Source: Labyrinthula sp. Ha (Eukaryota; Sar; Bigyra; Labyrinthulida; Labyrinthulaceae). From it: a DNA stretch of 64,000 bases. Made by a program: the position numbers and the translations under genes. Where the stretch lies: the NCBI GenBank assembly GCA_015227615.1, contig JAALGZ010000054.1, positions 62,001 to 126,000 of the forward strand, given 5' to 3'. This document shows positions 20,861-33,102 of this stretch, piece by piece (position 1 is the first letter of the stretch; each line of letters opens with the position of its first letter). The notes under the pieces were generated by a model. That model had not been told where the DNA came from. It saw only the letters and a program-made list of their open reading frames with translations, and made no database searches.

Positions 20861-23800
20861 GTTGTAGATGTTGTATAAGCTTGTATAATGTTCAGGTTAT
20901 TAAAGTTCTGTTTCGAATAATAATATACATGTCATGAATAGAAACATAAGCGTACATATTTTCATGATTTTGTGGGACATAAAAATACTTCTAAAATGAA
21001 CAAAGGAAAGGTATAAACTTTTAAAACTATAAGAGATATTACTACGGTAAAATGAAGAATAAATAAATGTCTTGGAAAAGTTTACAGTTAAGAATATTTT
21101 GCCTAATTGTATTTGGTTTCATTATCTCAGTCTATTATAAAGTATTCAATCATTAGGGGGTCTTAGAAAATCTTTCTTAAAGATGTGGTAACGAGTTAAC
21201 TCTAGAAAGTATTGAGATCAATTTTCTATATAAAAAGGAATAAGAAATTATAGGACATAGAATGTGAAACAATTCAATTATGAGTTATTGCTGTTCTTAA
21301 TCAACCTCTCTTTCTTAATATCTAAAGGGAGCTATTTCATCCTATCTAGAATAAATGGTTGATGTGCCGAGCTTTCACCGTCGTCCTAGCACTTAAAAAT
21401 AGACAAGAATGCATTTAATTTATTCCTAGGTAAATTGAAAAACATTAGTCGCCCTTGTAAAATCTTAATCATAAGTAGACATGCCCCAAAATATTTCCGA
21501 GCTCACCGTTTTATAATAGAAACTTTTTACTAGAAAATGTTTTCTATAATATGGTGTACTAATTTCCATGTGATCTTAGACGTAGCTCAGTATATTGGAG
21601 GATCTTGATAGAAACCCTAAAAATTGCAGCAATGGAGTTGTAACTATCACCTTCCAAGTAGTTAAATGATAACGGCTCTGATTAAGGTCATACTAAAATA
21701 TATTTCAATTAAATTGATGACAGTAGTTTACCTTGACTAGATATTAGTTGGCGGGTATCAGTTGTGAAACTTAAAGTAAAATTAAAGCCTCTTAAAATCA
21801 AGGCAGAAATAGGAGCTTTATAAGTAACATGTCTACGCGCCAGAGGAATTATTGGTACTGGATGTGTTTATAAAAAGACAATCCCCTTATTAATTTTCAT
21901 AAACAGAATCCATAACTGTAAGAAAAGCAAAATCTTGTTAGAAGATACTTACTCCTCACGAATATGTAATTAAGATGAAGGTGATTGTTTAGAAATACAC
22001 AATATAGAATTTAAGAAGTATAAAATAAAATTTTGGTTGAATGGAATTAATAAATACAAAGAGAGAAGAAAAAATATTTAGAGATTGGGGAACATTCATA
22101 ATTTTATAATTTTGTTTAGTGCTCTTCAACACCTTTCGATTCCAAACTATCAATAGAATATTTTAATGAAAATTTTATTTGCTTTTAAAGAGCGGCTATG
22201 ATTATTCTGAGCCCATTCGTTAAACATGTAATTATGATAGAATCTCAGCTTAACTATTGGTCTCTCTGGAGATTATGTATTGTTCTAGTTTTATCTTATT
22301 TATTCGTCCGAATATATAAAAGGCGCCATTTGAATATGTTAATATCTAGAAACTGCTGATGCTGTATTTTCTGTTTGAGGTATTCCCCAAATATGCTATT
22401 TGGGAAAATTGCTTAGAAAATAAATTACAGATATGTTGTCGGCTATTTCTAAAGTTATAAACTACTCGATTAAGTGTCCCTGAATCATATTCCAAGAAAT
22501 TCATATGCACATAGAAAATACATCTGTTTCTAGTCATAGAATAGGGTGCGACAGCGAAATTGATGATCTTCAATTTAAAACCACACAAAACAAGGTTTTT
22601 AAGTTTTAAGGGTCCCAAATCAAGTTTATGAAATTTAAGGCTGTGGATTGGGACCTTATTAAGGATCGCCAACTCGTCGGAAATCTCAAGAAAGTCCGAT
22701 CAATTGTTTATAAATCGCTCAATACGGTTCCCATTCCCCACTCGGTCGAAACCAGAGAAATGCTTACTCAGTAAGTCGGAAAATACCCCGAAAACCCGAA
22801 TGAGTCATCAATAAGGCCACACTCTGTACCATAACAATAATTGACCTTACTACAGTAACTATTTGTATCTTTAGGAAATCTTTCAAAATGTTTGTAAACT
22901 TTAAATGCGGTAAAATTTTCGTGCAGTATGAGGTTGTATTTAAAAGGTGTAAACTATATGTAATGAGGGAGTTAAAGGGAAAACCATATTGATTTATAGA
23001 ATGATACACACCTTTTCAGGCGAATATAAATATATTTGGTATAAACTGAACCACTGCCCGTACTCTCCTGGTTATATTGGCTATACAACTTTGATATACT
23101 GCATATTAACATTTCTTGAAATAGCAGAGAAAATCATTCCGACTACGGTTCAATATTTTGACAGTTTTATCTGTGGGTTCTTAAGCCCTTAAATACGTAG
23201 ATTCCAATAGGGACCATTATTACATTCTAGTAGTCTAACCTTTTATTAATTCAGGTCAATTGTGCTATCCTTTTAGCCTCTTAACTATATTTTTAATCGG
23301 TAAAAGGTTTAACTTCTTTTACTTCTTTGCAAATGATGATAACATGAATGTTCATAGAATTTATTCTTTCTAAGTATTATGTCAAAAAAAAATAATAACC
23401 AAATACCATGCTGTTGTTACTATTAAAACCATGACATTTGTACTTAGAATAGAACAACATGTATATTGTTGTTGTTATTATTATAACTACACAATGTAAA
23501 ATATGGAGCAACGCTAGGGTAATCTGTTCGTTTTAAAGGTTTAAACTATCACGCCAAGGAAAGCTAGTAAGGGTTTTGAATATGTAACCCCTTCCACAGA
23601 TATGATCTTATAATTTGTTGGAGATTAACACAAGTGTTAATTTTCAGATTGTCCTTATTTAGTTTGTTGTATAGTTTGGACAGTGTCTTTACTGGTTCAG
23701 TAAGATATTTTAGTTAATTCTTGCTGAGAGCTACGATTAGTAGTTGATGTTCTTAGTTTATATTTTGACATTTCCAGTCGCCATCTATGTGTAAGGTTTC

Positions 23801-26800
23801 GGTAGAACTTGTTTATTACCATATTGCACAGGATGTGCTTTTCTAGAAACTGTGAGTTGGTACAGTTAACAGAATAATTTCTGCAGATACCTGTAATTAT
23901 AGATAGGGATTTTAAACTCATTACTCTATCTGTTAGGCTCCCAGCTTTTAATATAGTTGACAGAAGCAGCACTTTTGTCATGAATAGTATATTTTAATTT
24001 TCGAGTTTTATCCTTAGCTATGAAAAAACGATCTTTCCGTAAAACATGCTCACCATAACTAAGGTGGGCCAGTTTAAATAATTACCCAACTCTTTTTTTT
24101 GTAGTTGTAAGAACAATTTTATTAATTATAGAATTTTTGAAATTAATGGATCTTAGTGGTAGTATTTAATCCGACATGAAGTCCATGTTGAAAAAGCGTC
24201 CATTCGTACTATGGCCTATATTCAGCTCATCTACCTAGTTTATTTGTTGGTGTGAATATACAACTAAAAATATGCGAATAATTTGTTACATGGCTACACA
24301 GGTTTTCTTACTGAGGTCTCAAATAGTAGTGTTCTAAGATTTAGTAGACATCAATTATCTTTCTTAGTTGTTAGATATTTCATTGTGAATATGGGCGAAG
24401 AACTTATTACATGTTGTCAAATAATAATAAGGCAACATCGAAAATATGAGTTAAATATAGATTTATTCCTTAATAGAATTGTTTAATTCATTAAACTAGA
24501 TATACCCAGCAAAATAAAAACTTTTTGATATATTCTTTTCTGTCAACAGCAACCAGAAAAAACATCTTTATTTACGTTTATGACAGATGGCAACAACCCA
24601 TCATAGAGAGAAAACGGATCGATCATAAACTTACTTAAATAACTTTAAGACAAAATTTATACATAAATATTCTTACAAAGCGAGAACTACAATGTTTCAA
24701 AATGAGGTCCCTCGACTAACCCCCTCTATGAGGGTGATAATGATTTCTATAAAACGGCTATTGTCCAGAAAAAGTAAGTGAGTAACTAAGCTCCCACTCA
24801 TTTAGCTTCAAGACTATTATCATCAAAAATGATGAAATAGTTATATAAAATATTAGAAAAGATAATTAATCAAGTGCGACAATTGCCGGAAAGGAATATA
24901 TATATATATACATGTTTTTTGTTTGTAAAAATTAATCAAAATAGAGTAAAATCTCAAGAGTATTATAAACCCTTTGTCGAAAAGTCACTGTAACAAGAGT
25001 ATTATTAATATAGCGTAAATATAGTTAGATTTTTTCAGGCATCAGGTAGCAAACATACACATTTTTACCTTTTGCAGTGCCAATAACGAATCATGTAATT
25101 TATTCAACTATATCTGAGAAAAGACAAGAGGGATAAGTTATGGATTTTAGAGGCCCCATGTGATATAAGAGCCTATGGCCTTCTTCCTGAAATGATTAAG
25201 CTATGAATAACTAGGACAAATTATAATATTACTTCAAATATATTTAGACATACATTCTATAGAAACATAAGTTTCTTAGCTCCATGCTACCATATGGGCT
25301 CATTAATAATCATGGAGCTAAAACAGCTTAGAAAAACACGAGCCTGTCTGATTTTTAAATTTTAAAAAAGAAAAGAGATAAATTGATTACTGTTTTTTTT
25401 AAAAGTTGCAAATATAAAATTATAACTTGTAGTCTTTCATCGTTGTTCTTATAGTTAAATAGTCGTTTTCAACATAAAAGACGGTTTGCGCATACAGGAA
25501 ATGATGTACATTTGACTGAATATAACATTTTATCACAGTATAGAGCTTATTTTAATTTAAGCTAGAAGACAGTTCACAGTTACTTTTACTTAGTTATTGA
25601 TTAAATTGTTTACAGCTAGAACGAGTTTAAATCGACACATTCTACTATTAGCAGGGTAAAAACCACCAACAATACTTTCAGAAAATGAAAGAAACAAGGC
25701 AAAATCCTAAATATATTTTCTTAGTGCTTAAAAACTAAATATTTAACCTGTCATTTATTTATTAAACTGTTCCTTAAGCAAAGCTGGGTACCAAACAGAT
25801 GTGGGAATAGCATTGGTTTATAGTGCAGAAATTACATTAGGTAAGCAGTAAAAGATATCTAAATCTCAATACAATCTGCTTGACAGGATGTTGGTCACAA
25901 GGTTGCTTAACATCTTTCACAACATTCATTTCGTTCAATTTTATATAACAAGATAGAAGCAGCGCCCTTAGAGGTTTGTGTACTACGTGGTATTCCTTTT
26001 AAAATGTCTGTAAAACATACTAGAAAAGTTTTCAAAAAGTGAAAGGTCCGACTTAAAAAATGGAGAGTTAAATCAAATGAAAAATTTTTATGCTGAGTGT
26101 AGAAAGTTGATTCAAAAGTAGTATCACTCTCGGCATCAAAAACATACTCTCTGTATTTTAATCTTCTTTTTTACCACCTTCTATTTTAAGTCAGGACAAC
26201 GGGCATGAAATCTCGATCAGATAGTCGTAATACACAACTGTGTACCTTTCAATATCATAGATATGCCTGTGGAATAAAGATTTGAAACTCAGATAACTAA
26301 TTATGAGGAATCCAATTTTTTATGATTTAGTTCAATTTATAAGTAAGATTTTCACCATACAAAACTCTTGTTGAGACTCGAAATGCGGCAGACATTGATC
26401 TATTGCAAAAATGTATCCTAGGAATTCAGTCAATAATACAATAAACTCTTAGTATAGAAGAGCTACTCTAATACAATTAGAATATATCATAGCAATAGCA
26501 TTAAAAAACGCGTTGGATATGAGAATGTGCAACAAAGGTTGGGCTCGCAGAGAATAAGTAATCTGTCCAAATTATTTTCCTGAACTGAATAAGAAATTGA
26601 ATAGAGTTAAATATATATTGAATGTTATCTCTCTATCATGTGTCACCAATCTTGTGTTTACAGTTTTATCTCTGTCATTGAAAGAATACCTATTGAAATT
26701 TCTATCGCCTAGTATCTTTTTATTGCTTAATGTATTCTGTACTCTGGATTAAAGCTTAGAGGATTAAAATAATGTAGAATATTATCGCCATTGTTTCCAT

Positions 26801-27281
26801 TAGCCTAGTTTTCCAACAGAAAATAACTCTTGGTAGTACCCCATATTTACTTCCGCACAAAATTTTCAGCATTGATCTATGGATGTGATAATGTGGTATT
26901 GTTTCTTCCCGTCTAATATGCCCGTTGTGGCTAATGCTATCAATTAAGTAACGAACTTAGTTGAAAAGTCTTCCTTTCAACTAAGTCAATGGTGCTGAGG
27001 TCGCTTTGGAAAATCTAGCCGCTAATTATTACGCTTAGAACCAGGATTTTCATTTAGTTCAGAATTTCTCCAAGGTATCAATTTTAAAGAAGACAAATGG
27101 AATCGAAGAATAGAACCTCTCATCGATTCATTAACTTTGCAGGAAATATGGAACCGATACATGTAATAGCATTCAGTTCGTCTAAAAACCTTCTTGTTGA
27201 AAATATAAAGGATAGAAAGATATTCCTCTGATAAAATATATTGTTTAAGTCTTCTTAATTACTTAAAAACACTTCTTCGTC

Positions 27282-27302
27282 CGAACCCCGACAGTCGGTT
27301 CG
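27282..27302 (+). other. GC-rich hairpin in AT-rich desert
   Basis: CGAACC and GGTTCG form a 6-bp stem around a 9-nt loop; inside it CCGACAGTCGG is itself an 11-bp palindrome. It lies about 430 bp before the eS30 gene. Could be a protein-binding palindrome or part of a small RNA. Confidence 0.4.
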
Positions 27303-27673
27303 CGATTAGGTGAAAATGTTCCAGTCACTCCCTAAAGATGCTACTTTCTCCCTAATAATTTAGTGTTCGACTATATTTTTAGATTTGGCCTATTATTCTA
27401 AGATTTTAAGTACTTTGTACCAGCATAAAAGCCGCAAAATAATGCAACATTCACACCATGCCAGAACATCACATTATCTACTTACAAAGAATAAGAAACA
27501 ACAAGTGAAGACCAATTTGATTTCTGATTATTACCTCTAAATTTTTTTAAACTCACTTGATGTAGCTTTAGAGCTTTTTAACTTTCACGAATAGCAAGTA
27601 AACTATGTTAACCTAGTTTGTGTCGGCCATCTTAAGGTTCTGAATTTAGGGGTTGACATGTCTATTGAGATTG

Positions 27674-27683
27674 TGCCCAAAAT
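27674..27683 (+). promoter_or_regulatory. GCCCAAAA-type upstream motif
   Basis: TGCCCAAAAT on the sense strand, 52 bp before the eS30 ATG. Confidence 0.5.
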
Positions 27684-27734
27684 ATCGGTGTCTTGCAACT
27701 ATCCACATAACATCTGAAAACCAAAGAATAAAAA

Positions 27735-27953
27735 ATGGGAAAAGTTCATGGAAGTTTAGCCCGTGCAGGAAAAGTAAAAGGTCAAACACCAAAAGTTGAA
27801 AGAAAAGACAAAAAGAAATTACCTACTGGACGGGCAAAGAAGCGAATGCAATACAACAGGAGGTTTGCTAACGTTGTAGCTGGATTCGGAGGCAAGAAAG
27901 TAGGACCAAACAACAACGCTGAAAGATTAAAGAGAGAGGCTGGTGAGGCTTAA
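27735..27953 (+). CDS. RPS30: 40S ribosomal protein eS30
   Basis: 72 residues, ATG at 27735, TAA end, no intron. It is eS30 by direct recognition: [19 protein letters not shown], a lysine-rich stretch, then [14 protein letters not shown]. The small-subunit protein is encoded alone, without the ubiquitin-like leader (FAU) fused to it in animals, as in plants and fungi. It has a slightly longer C-terminus ([13 protein letters not shown]) than mature human eS30. It acts in the cytosolic ribosome near the decoding site. It is convergent with the deubiquitinase gene, stops 75 bp apart. A GCCCAAAA-type motif lies 52 bp upstream. Confidence 0.95.
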   Translation: MGKVHGSLARAGKVKGQTPKVERKDKKKLPTGRAKKRMQYNRRFANVVAGFGGKKVGPNNNAERLKREAGEA

Positions 27954-28028
27954 GCGTAAAAACCTTATCTTTTTTAATGACTTAACACAATCATGTTACA
28001 AGGGGTTGTTCCCTTTTTCTGGCGCAGG

Positions 28029-30773
28029 TTAGAAGAACCTTGAAGAAGCATCCTTTCGTTCTGTTCTCTCGATGAACGTTGTTTTGCCTCGTGCAGATAG
28101 AACTTCTTTATAGTTCATGGAAACTATTACTAAAGCATCAACTTTTGCTTTGAATGGATATTCAGATATTGATCGCTTCAGAAACTTTTTGGATCCTGTT
28201 TTTGTTTTTAAAGAGACTGTGTCCCAGGTCATTGACATTAGCAGACCGTAATCAACTCCCCTTCTCTTATAATCGTTTACTAAAGTAACATTAACTTCAT
28301 CCACTGCAGCACTTGAAAGCACTGGTTGATTCAGAGCCTCGAACAGCAAGTTCTTCCATAAGAAGCCTGGAGCCAGAACACTTGAATGATATGTTGTCAG
28401 ACCTTTTTGCTTGTCCAGTATGGCGAAGTCAACGTTGACTGATCCTTCTGGTGATAACAACGACTTTGTTTCAGTTTTCTCCATGGCTTCCATTTGCTTC
28501 AAATTTCTCCCCTTTACCGCAGGTATATTCATCTTGGGGTTCCACCCCTCCAGAACCCCCTGTTCTTGAAGAGTGTTGTCATGAAGCTTAATAACGAATG
28601 TCATTTTGTCTTGGAGAATGAAATCTGTAGAGACTTCATTCAGTGTATTGTTCCGCAAGAAGCTAAGGGAAATTCGCTCTCGTGGAATTTTGAACTCTTT
28701 GTCAATCTTTGTTTTAAGATTTGTTATCCTTGGGACAAAATCAGAATTGAAGCAAAGAGGGAGTTTGCATAAAATATAATTTTTGTTTGGACTTTGGTTG
28801 AAATCTGAGGCTTTTGGAAGTCTGCCATACAGGCGAAAATCATAGTTGTACGGGAGTGGTAAGAGCTCAGCTGGATTGTCATCATCTATGACAAATATTC
28901 TTATCTGCATCAGCTGATAAGCAACTTTTCGGGTAATAAAAAAAGTACCTGGAAAGTCGGGCTGACTGTAATTCTCCAATGAGATAAGCTCTTGTTCATT
29001 TTCCAGAAAAGCATATATCTGCAGTCTCGCTAGGTCGCGTACAGAAACCGACTCCTTTATCATTTGGAAGATGTGACTACTATCGACATTTTGGGTTGGA
29101 AACTCCACACTTAGGACCAAATTTTCCGGAGCTTTTTTTCTGCATACTTTCCTGTCAAGAACAACAACACCTGGGTACGTCTCCTCGCTAATCCGTGATT
29201 TTAGGTATCGATGTCGAAGATGCTGGTATGCAGGAATTGACATGTTTAATGTTTGTTGCCAAGCATTCTTTTCATAGATCAACAGATATGCTTCCGAGTT
29301 TTCCCGATTTTTGAGAAAAATATCTACTTCTGACGTAGTATATTTAGTTACTCTAGTGTCATTGAACTCCACCCATCCCTGAGAGGTTTTGCAGAGGGAG
29401 CGGTAGTGCCCGCAATTAGCATCACCTTGATGCAAAATTATAGAAGTAAGAAGGAAACTCATTTCCTTCAGGGTTTCGAAGTTTTGCTCAAGCTCATCTC
29501 GATGAACAAGATCCTCTGCAGTAAGTTTCATAGGAATTGCACAAGGACTTGTTGTTTTAACTCTAATGTTCTTTGAATAGTCATAGTTGAATCTTTTCAG
29601 ATGAAGAACAAGATAGTTGGGAAACCGTTTGAAAGTACACCCCTTCACTGCGTCAACTTTGCTTTGGCATGAGTCGCAATAATATTGATTCTCACCAGTG
29701 AGCTTCTCGGGTTCGAAATACTTCTGTAGGCAAACCTGGATTGAGTTATGACACTTCTTTGAGCCGAACTCAGATAAAGCGAGACCAACATCAAGAAATG
29801 ATTCTGTTTTTACACTTCGTTTCTTACAAGATAAGCAGCAGATATAGTTTTCTGTTTCACCCTGAAAATCTTTTTCCCAGCTCCTTACATTTTGATCCTG
29901 ATCCTTCGAGAATTCATCAAGTAGAATGTTCTTCATCTCTTGTACGTCATGCTGTTGTAAACACTGAGAAGCTTCCCATCCGAAAGTTTTAAACAACGGG
30001 GTAAGTGATAGAGGATAATTGCCCTCTCTCGAATCTGTAAAGTTCCCGTACAGTAAATCCATGAAAATATTTTGCAACTGAAGCGGTAGCGAGTTCTCAG
30101 AAAAGAACTCATACTCAGCCAATGAGAGTTCAACATCATCCGGATGAAATAAGTTGGCAAGTTCCTTTGCTTCGCAGTGATTCCAACTAAGGACTTTGCT
30201 TCTTAATGACTCCAGGTGAAATAATGACTGAATCAACGAATTAAGGTAACAAGTAGCACCTTCATTCTCAATCCCCAAAAGAAAGTTTGGTCTTGGAGAC
30301 GGCTCTTGCAGTGTTTCATCCTGAAGACATATCTTTGTTCTCTTATTTTGTGAAAACTTATTCTTGGATTCCAAGTCCAAGCCTTCCAGATGCATTGGTG
30401 ATTCAAGATCCAAATTTCCTATTGCTCTTGCTGCAGAGTAGAAGGAAGGTACTGATGGAGATTTAGCAGGACTTGAAAATGGTGTCACTAAGCTGCATGA
30501 CTCCGTACTGTTTGTAAAAGATCCTGTCTCATAATTAGCTCCTCTTCTGTTTCGCTGATTCCTCTCATTCAGTCTCTCAGTTCGATTTCTCCTTTCTCTA
30601 CTTTCAAAGTTGTTATCTGTCGGGTATCCTGAACCTATTCCACATTTTTCATTTTGAAAACTTAAGTCTATTCTCAAAGCTTCAGGCCCAATTCTCAGTT
30701 TTTCATTAGACTTTACTGTCGTCTCAGTATTTGGACTCAAGTTTTCTATTTCTTCTTTAGAGTTAAATTCCAT
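28029..30773 (-). CDS. USP-type ubiquitin-specific protease (USP7/USP47-like)
   Basis: 914 residues, single exon, ATG at 30773, TAA end. A disordered, basic N-terminus of 160 residues precedes the USP catalytic domain (about 164-502). The Cys box is GIENEGATCYLNSLIQSLF with catalytic Cys at about 175. The His box is LHQGDANCGHYRSL with His at about 456, then VEFNDTRV with the third catalytic residue. A structural zinc site is visible as C-x2-C pairs (CLSC near 313-316, CDSC at 366-369). The 410-residue C-terminal region probably holds ubiquitin-like folds, as in USP7, USP40 and USP47, which the Cys box and layout resemble most. It removes ubiquitin from proteins; substrates cannot be told. 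All catalytic residues are intact. Tandem with the MORN gene, 67 bp apart. Confidence 0.9.
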   Translation of the reverse strand: MEFNSKEEIENLSPNTETTVKSNEKLRIGPEALRIDLSFQNEKCGIGSGYPTDNNFESRERRNRTERLNERNQRNRRGANYETGSFTNSTESCSLVTPFSSPAKSPSVPSFYSAARAIGNLDLESPMHLEGLDLESKNKFSQNKRTKICLQDETLQEPSPRPNFLLGIENEGATCYLNSLIQSLFHLESLRSKVLSWNHCEAKELANLFHPDDVELSLAEYEFFSENSLPLQLQNIFMDLLYGNFTDSREGNYPLSLTPLFKTFGWEASQCLQQHDVQEMKNILLDEFSKDQDQNVRSWEKDFQGETENYICCLSCKKRSVKTESFLDVGLALSEFGSKKCHNSIQVCLQKYFEPEKLTGENQYYCDSCQSKVDAVKGCTFKRFPNYLVLHLKRFNYDYSKNIRVKTTSPCAIPMKLTAEDLVHRDELEQNFETLKEMSFLLTSIILHQGDANCGHYRSLCKTSQGWVEFNDTRVTKYTTSEVDIFLKNRENSEAYLLIYEKNAWQQTLNMSIPAYQHLRHRYLKSRISEETYPGVVVLDRKVCRKKAPENLVLSVEFPTQNVDSSHIFQMIKESVSVRDLARLQIYAFLENEQELISLENYSQPDFPGTFFITRKVAYQLMQIRIFVIDDDNPAELLPLPYNYDFRLYGRLPKASDFNQSPNKNYILCKLPLCFNSDFVPRITNLKTKIDKEFKIPRERISLSFLRNNTLNEVSTDFILQDKMTFVIKLHDNTLQEQGVLEGWNPKMNIPAVKGRNLKQMEAMEKTETKSLLSPEGSVNVDFAILDKQKGLTTYHSSVLAPGFLWKNLLFEALNQPVLSSAAVDEVNVTLVNDYKRRGVDYGLLMSMTWDTVSLKTKTGSKKFLKRSISEYPFKAKVDALVIVSMNYKEVLSARGKTTFIERTERKDASSRFF

Positions 30774-30840
30774 TTCATTTCTCCAACGGTAAAAAATGCT
30801 GAAAATAAATCTTAACGGTTATTTTCCAAATCTATTCCTT

Positions 30841-32001
30841 CTAAAATCCTATTTTCGAAAACCCGCGGAGTGATTTTAAATTTTCTGTTCCCACAAAAAT
30901 TGCAGAGCTTTGCAAATTGATTTTTTTTTCGTAAACGTAAGGGTAACTTTCATCAGTAAACATTGTTTTCGACATTCCCATCCTGAATTTGATTGCTCGT
31001 CGTACACAGGGACAGATGAAGTGGAAGACGGGCTTTCTCTGAAGTACATCTGAAGCCAATTTGGAGTGTTTAGTATATTGATGACGTGTTTTCACTAGTT
31101 TTCCTCTTTCATGTTCTACCACAATAGCATTTCCATCTTGACAAAAAAGTATTCCGTTTCCATTTGGTAAATCATCTTTCCATTCACCGTCATATTTCAA
31201 CCCATTTGGAAGAGTCTTTATGCCATGCCCATTTAATATTCCATTTTTGAAAATGCCCTCAGTATATATGATCTCAACATCTTTTATCTTTAAAGATATC
31301 AAACCATATCCAGCGTACACTCCGTTAACCTGGTTTCCACGAAAAACATGTTCATCAAGGTGGGTTTCTTTGCAATATCCATGCATCTTCCCGTCTTCAA
31401 AATACCCTTCAATGATGATACTAGGACTTATTTTTATCCCAATTCCATTAGGCTTACCAAATTTCCACTCCCCTTGAAAAGATGAACGTTGCAGAGCTAG
31501 TTTGTTGACCTTCGGCTCAGTATGAAGCGAAACAGCTGCTGCCCAAGACATGGTTCCATTTCCATGCTTCAGATCACTCGACCACGTTCCTTCATAGACA
31601 TCGCCATTTTGGTACCGGTATTTTCCACTCCCATGGCGTTTTCCAGCCAAGAACTGCCCAGTGAAAGTATCGCCATTTGCATGGATAAATGATCCATAAC
31701 CATGAATCTCACCATCATACCACTGGCCTTCATATGAGGCACCATCTTTCCATTCATATCTTCCTTTTCCATGTCGCTTTCCCTCCTCAAAATTACCTGT
31801 GTAAGTCTCTTTTACTCGCTTGGCACCAATGTATTCTTCGTATGAGACTAGTTTACCTTTGCCGTGTGGTTTTCCATCTTTCAATGGTCCTGTATAAACC
31901 CATTGGGTGGAGTTTAACAGAATCTTGTAGTCTTTAACACAATGTTTTGAATTTGTGGTACTTCCTTTCTTCACAAGTTTTTCGAAAATTGGAAACACCA
32001 T
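30841..32001 (-). CDS. MORN-repeat protein
   Basis: 386 residues, single exon, ATG at 32001, TAG end. About ten MORN repeats fill residues 30-310, with the core pattern Y-x-G-x-W/F-x(2)-G-x(2)-H-G-x-G: for instance YTGNFEEGKRHGKGRY, YEGQWYDGEIHGYGSF, FTGQFLAGKRHGSGKY and YDGEWKDDLPNGNGIL. Repeats in the middle are more degenerate. The C-terminal 80 residues are unrecognised. MORN repeats in protists serve membrane-cytoskeleton scaffolds, radial spokes or lipid-kinase regulation; no kinase or other enzyme domain is attached here, so a scaffold role is the more likely one. Tandem with the genes on either side, 67 and 96 bp apart. Confidence 0.85.
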   Translation of the reverse strand: MVFPIFEKLVKKGSTTNSKHCVKDYKILLNSTQWVYTGPLKDGKPHGKGKLVSYEEYIGAKRVKETYTGNFEEGKRHGKGRYEWKDGASYEGQWYDGEIHGYGSFIHANGDTFTGQFLAGKRHGSGKYRYQNGDVYEGTWSSDLKHGNGTMSWAAAVSLHTEPKVNKLALQRSSFQGEWKFGKPNGIGIKISPSIIIEGYFEDGKMHGYCKETHLDEHVFRGNQVNGVYAGYGLISLKIKDVEIIYTEGIFKNGILNGHGIKTLPNGLKYDGEWKDDLPNGNGILFCQDGNAIVVEHERGKLVKTRHQYTKHSKLASDVLQRKPVFHFICPCVRRAIKFRMGMSKTMFTDESYPYVYEKKINLQSSAIFVGTENLKSLRGFSKIGF

Positions 32002-32097
32002 CTTTTGTTCCTAAAGAACTTTCATTTCAATTTAACCTTTGCAACGTAAAAAAAACTTAATTTAAAAATAGTTGAAATGTGAAAACAAAGAATAAAA

Positions 32098-33102
32098 CTA
32101 AAACAGAGTTGTCCAAGTAAGATCTTCATTCACTTTAATCAACGTCAAGACAAGTTTACCATCCACAATACTCCAAGAACATTCATCCACATTAATTTCA
32201 CTGAACAAAGGATTAAACGCAAAAATCTCTTTTCCAATCACAACATTTACCTCCCTACGTTTAAACTTTACTTGAACCTGTTTCTTGTCAAAACTCTCCT
32301 TAGAGAATGTAACTTCTACCTCCTCTCCATCTTGCCTCCAAGAGTAGCCCTCACCTTCCTTTTCATGAATAATTTCCTCTGTAGCTTCACCTCCAGTTCC
32401 AATGGTTCTCATATTTTCATCTCTAGCTTTTATTGCCCAGGACATCATTCTTTCCCCTTCTAATTCCTCACTTAGAAAATCTACATTTAACATTCTGTCA
32501 CCTTTTAAAACGTAACGCCCAACAAAGACATCACCAAAAAATGAAATATTTTCAAACCCACAAACTTGAGCTAATTTTGAAGCACGGATATTTTTTTCTA
32601 GCTTTTTGAAAGCACCAACTTCATCTATATGGAAAAAAATACCATTTCCACATCGAAATGATTCTACACTTCCTCCTCCACCTAGATTCTTCTCAACTAT
32701 ATTTTCTAGATTTATCTATAGATTAGATCAAAAGTGATAATTTACATTTTGGGGAAGGTTTTGTGCTAAAGTGTTTTGTTCAAGAGTTTTTCTTAGTGAG
32801 TGTTTATCAGTGGATCCAGATGCAAAATGAGGAGCCAAAAGAATAGAAAGAAGGTCCTTTTTCAAAGACAAGAATCTTTTTGGAATAGAAACAATTTTTT
32901 GTTCTGATGGTGTTGTTATGTTTGCAGGAATAAGAGCGTATTTAAAAGAGTAGGTGTCGTTTGATTGCTTGGTCTCTATCGAGAGATCTTGCACTTGGGC
33001 AAGTAATTCATCTTCAAGCTTTCTTGAATTTGGCGTTGTGACAGAAACTCCATGATTTCGAAGCCATTCTATATTTTCACTTTGATTCTCTTTTTCTGGC
33101 AT
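32098..33102 (-). CDS. CS-domain (NudC/p23-like) protein
   Basis: Two exons, complement(32098-32715, 32746-33102), 324 residues, ATG at 33102, TAA end. The 30-nt intron (32716-32745, GTAAAT to TATAG) is phase 0. The last 80 residues form a CS domain: YSWRQDGEEVEVTF, then VKFKRREVNVVIG and ECSWSIVDGKLVLTL, the usual two-sheet pattern including the conserved W. The middle has a Gly-rich stretch (LGGGGS) and a globular segment with FFGDVFVGRYVL that I cannot assign. CS domains of the NudC and p23 type bind Hsp90 or client proteins. I do not recognise the full architecture. Confidence 0.75.

Larger units (their letters stand above)
17682..27734. other. 10-kb AT-rich desert
   Basis: No convincing gene on either strand. 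Open frames of 60-108 codons (for example minus 22346-22672, minus 23697-23981, plus 22989-23192) have no recognisable domain, no upstream signal like the real genes, and several begin at non-ATG codons. Contents noted: repeat copy 2 (about 20640-20860), a locally GC-richer patch near 22640-22830, a GC-rich hairpin at 27282-27302, and the eS30 promoter motif at 27674-27683. Confidence 0.5.

Noticed and set aside
22346-22672. 108-codon minus-strand frame in the desert
   Set aside because: Longest desert frame but no recognisable domain, no promoter motif and no neighbouring genes; could be chance in a 10-kb gap.
31569-31790. Met-rich 73-codon minus-strand frame
   Set aside because: Out-of-frame shadow of the MORN repeats, whose Gly/His codon pattern produces such frames.
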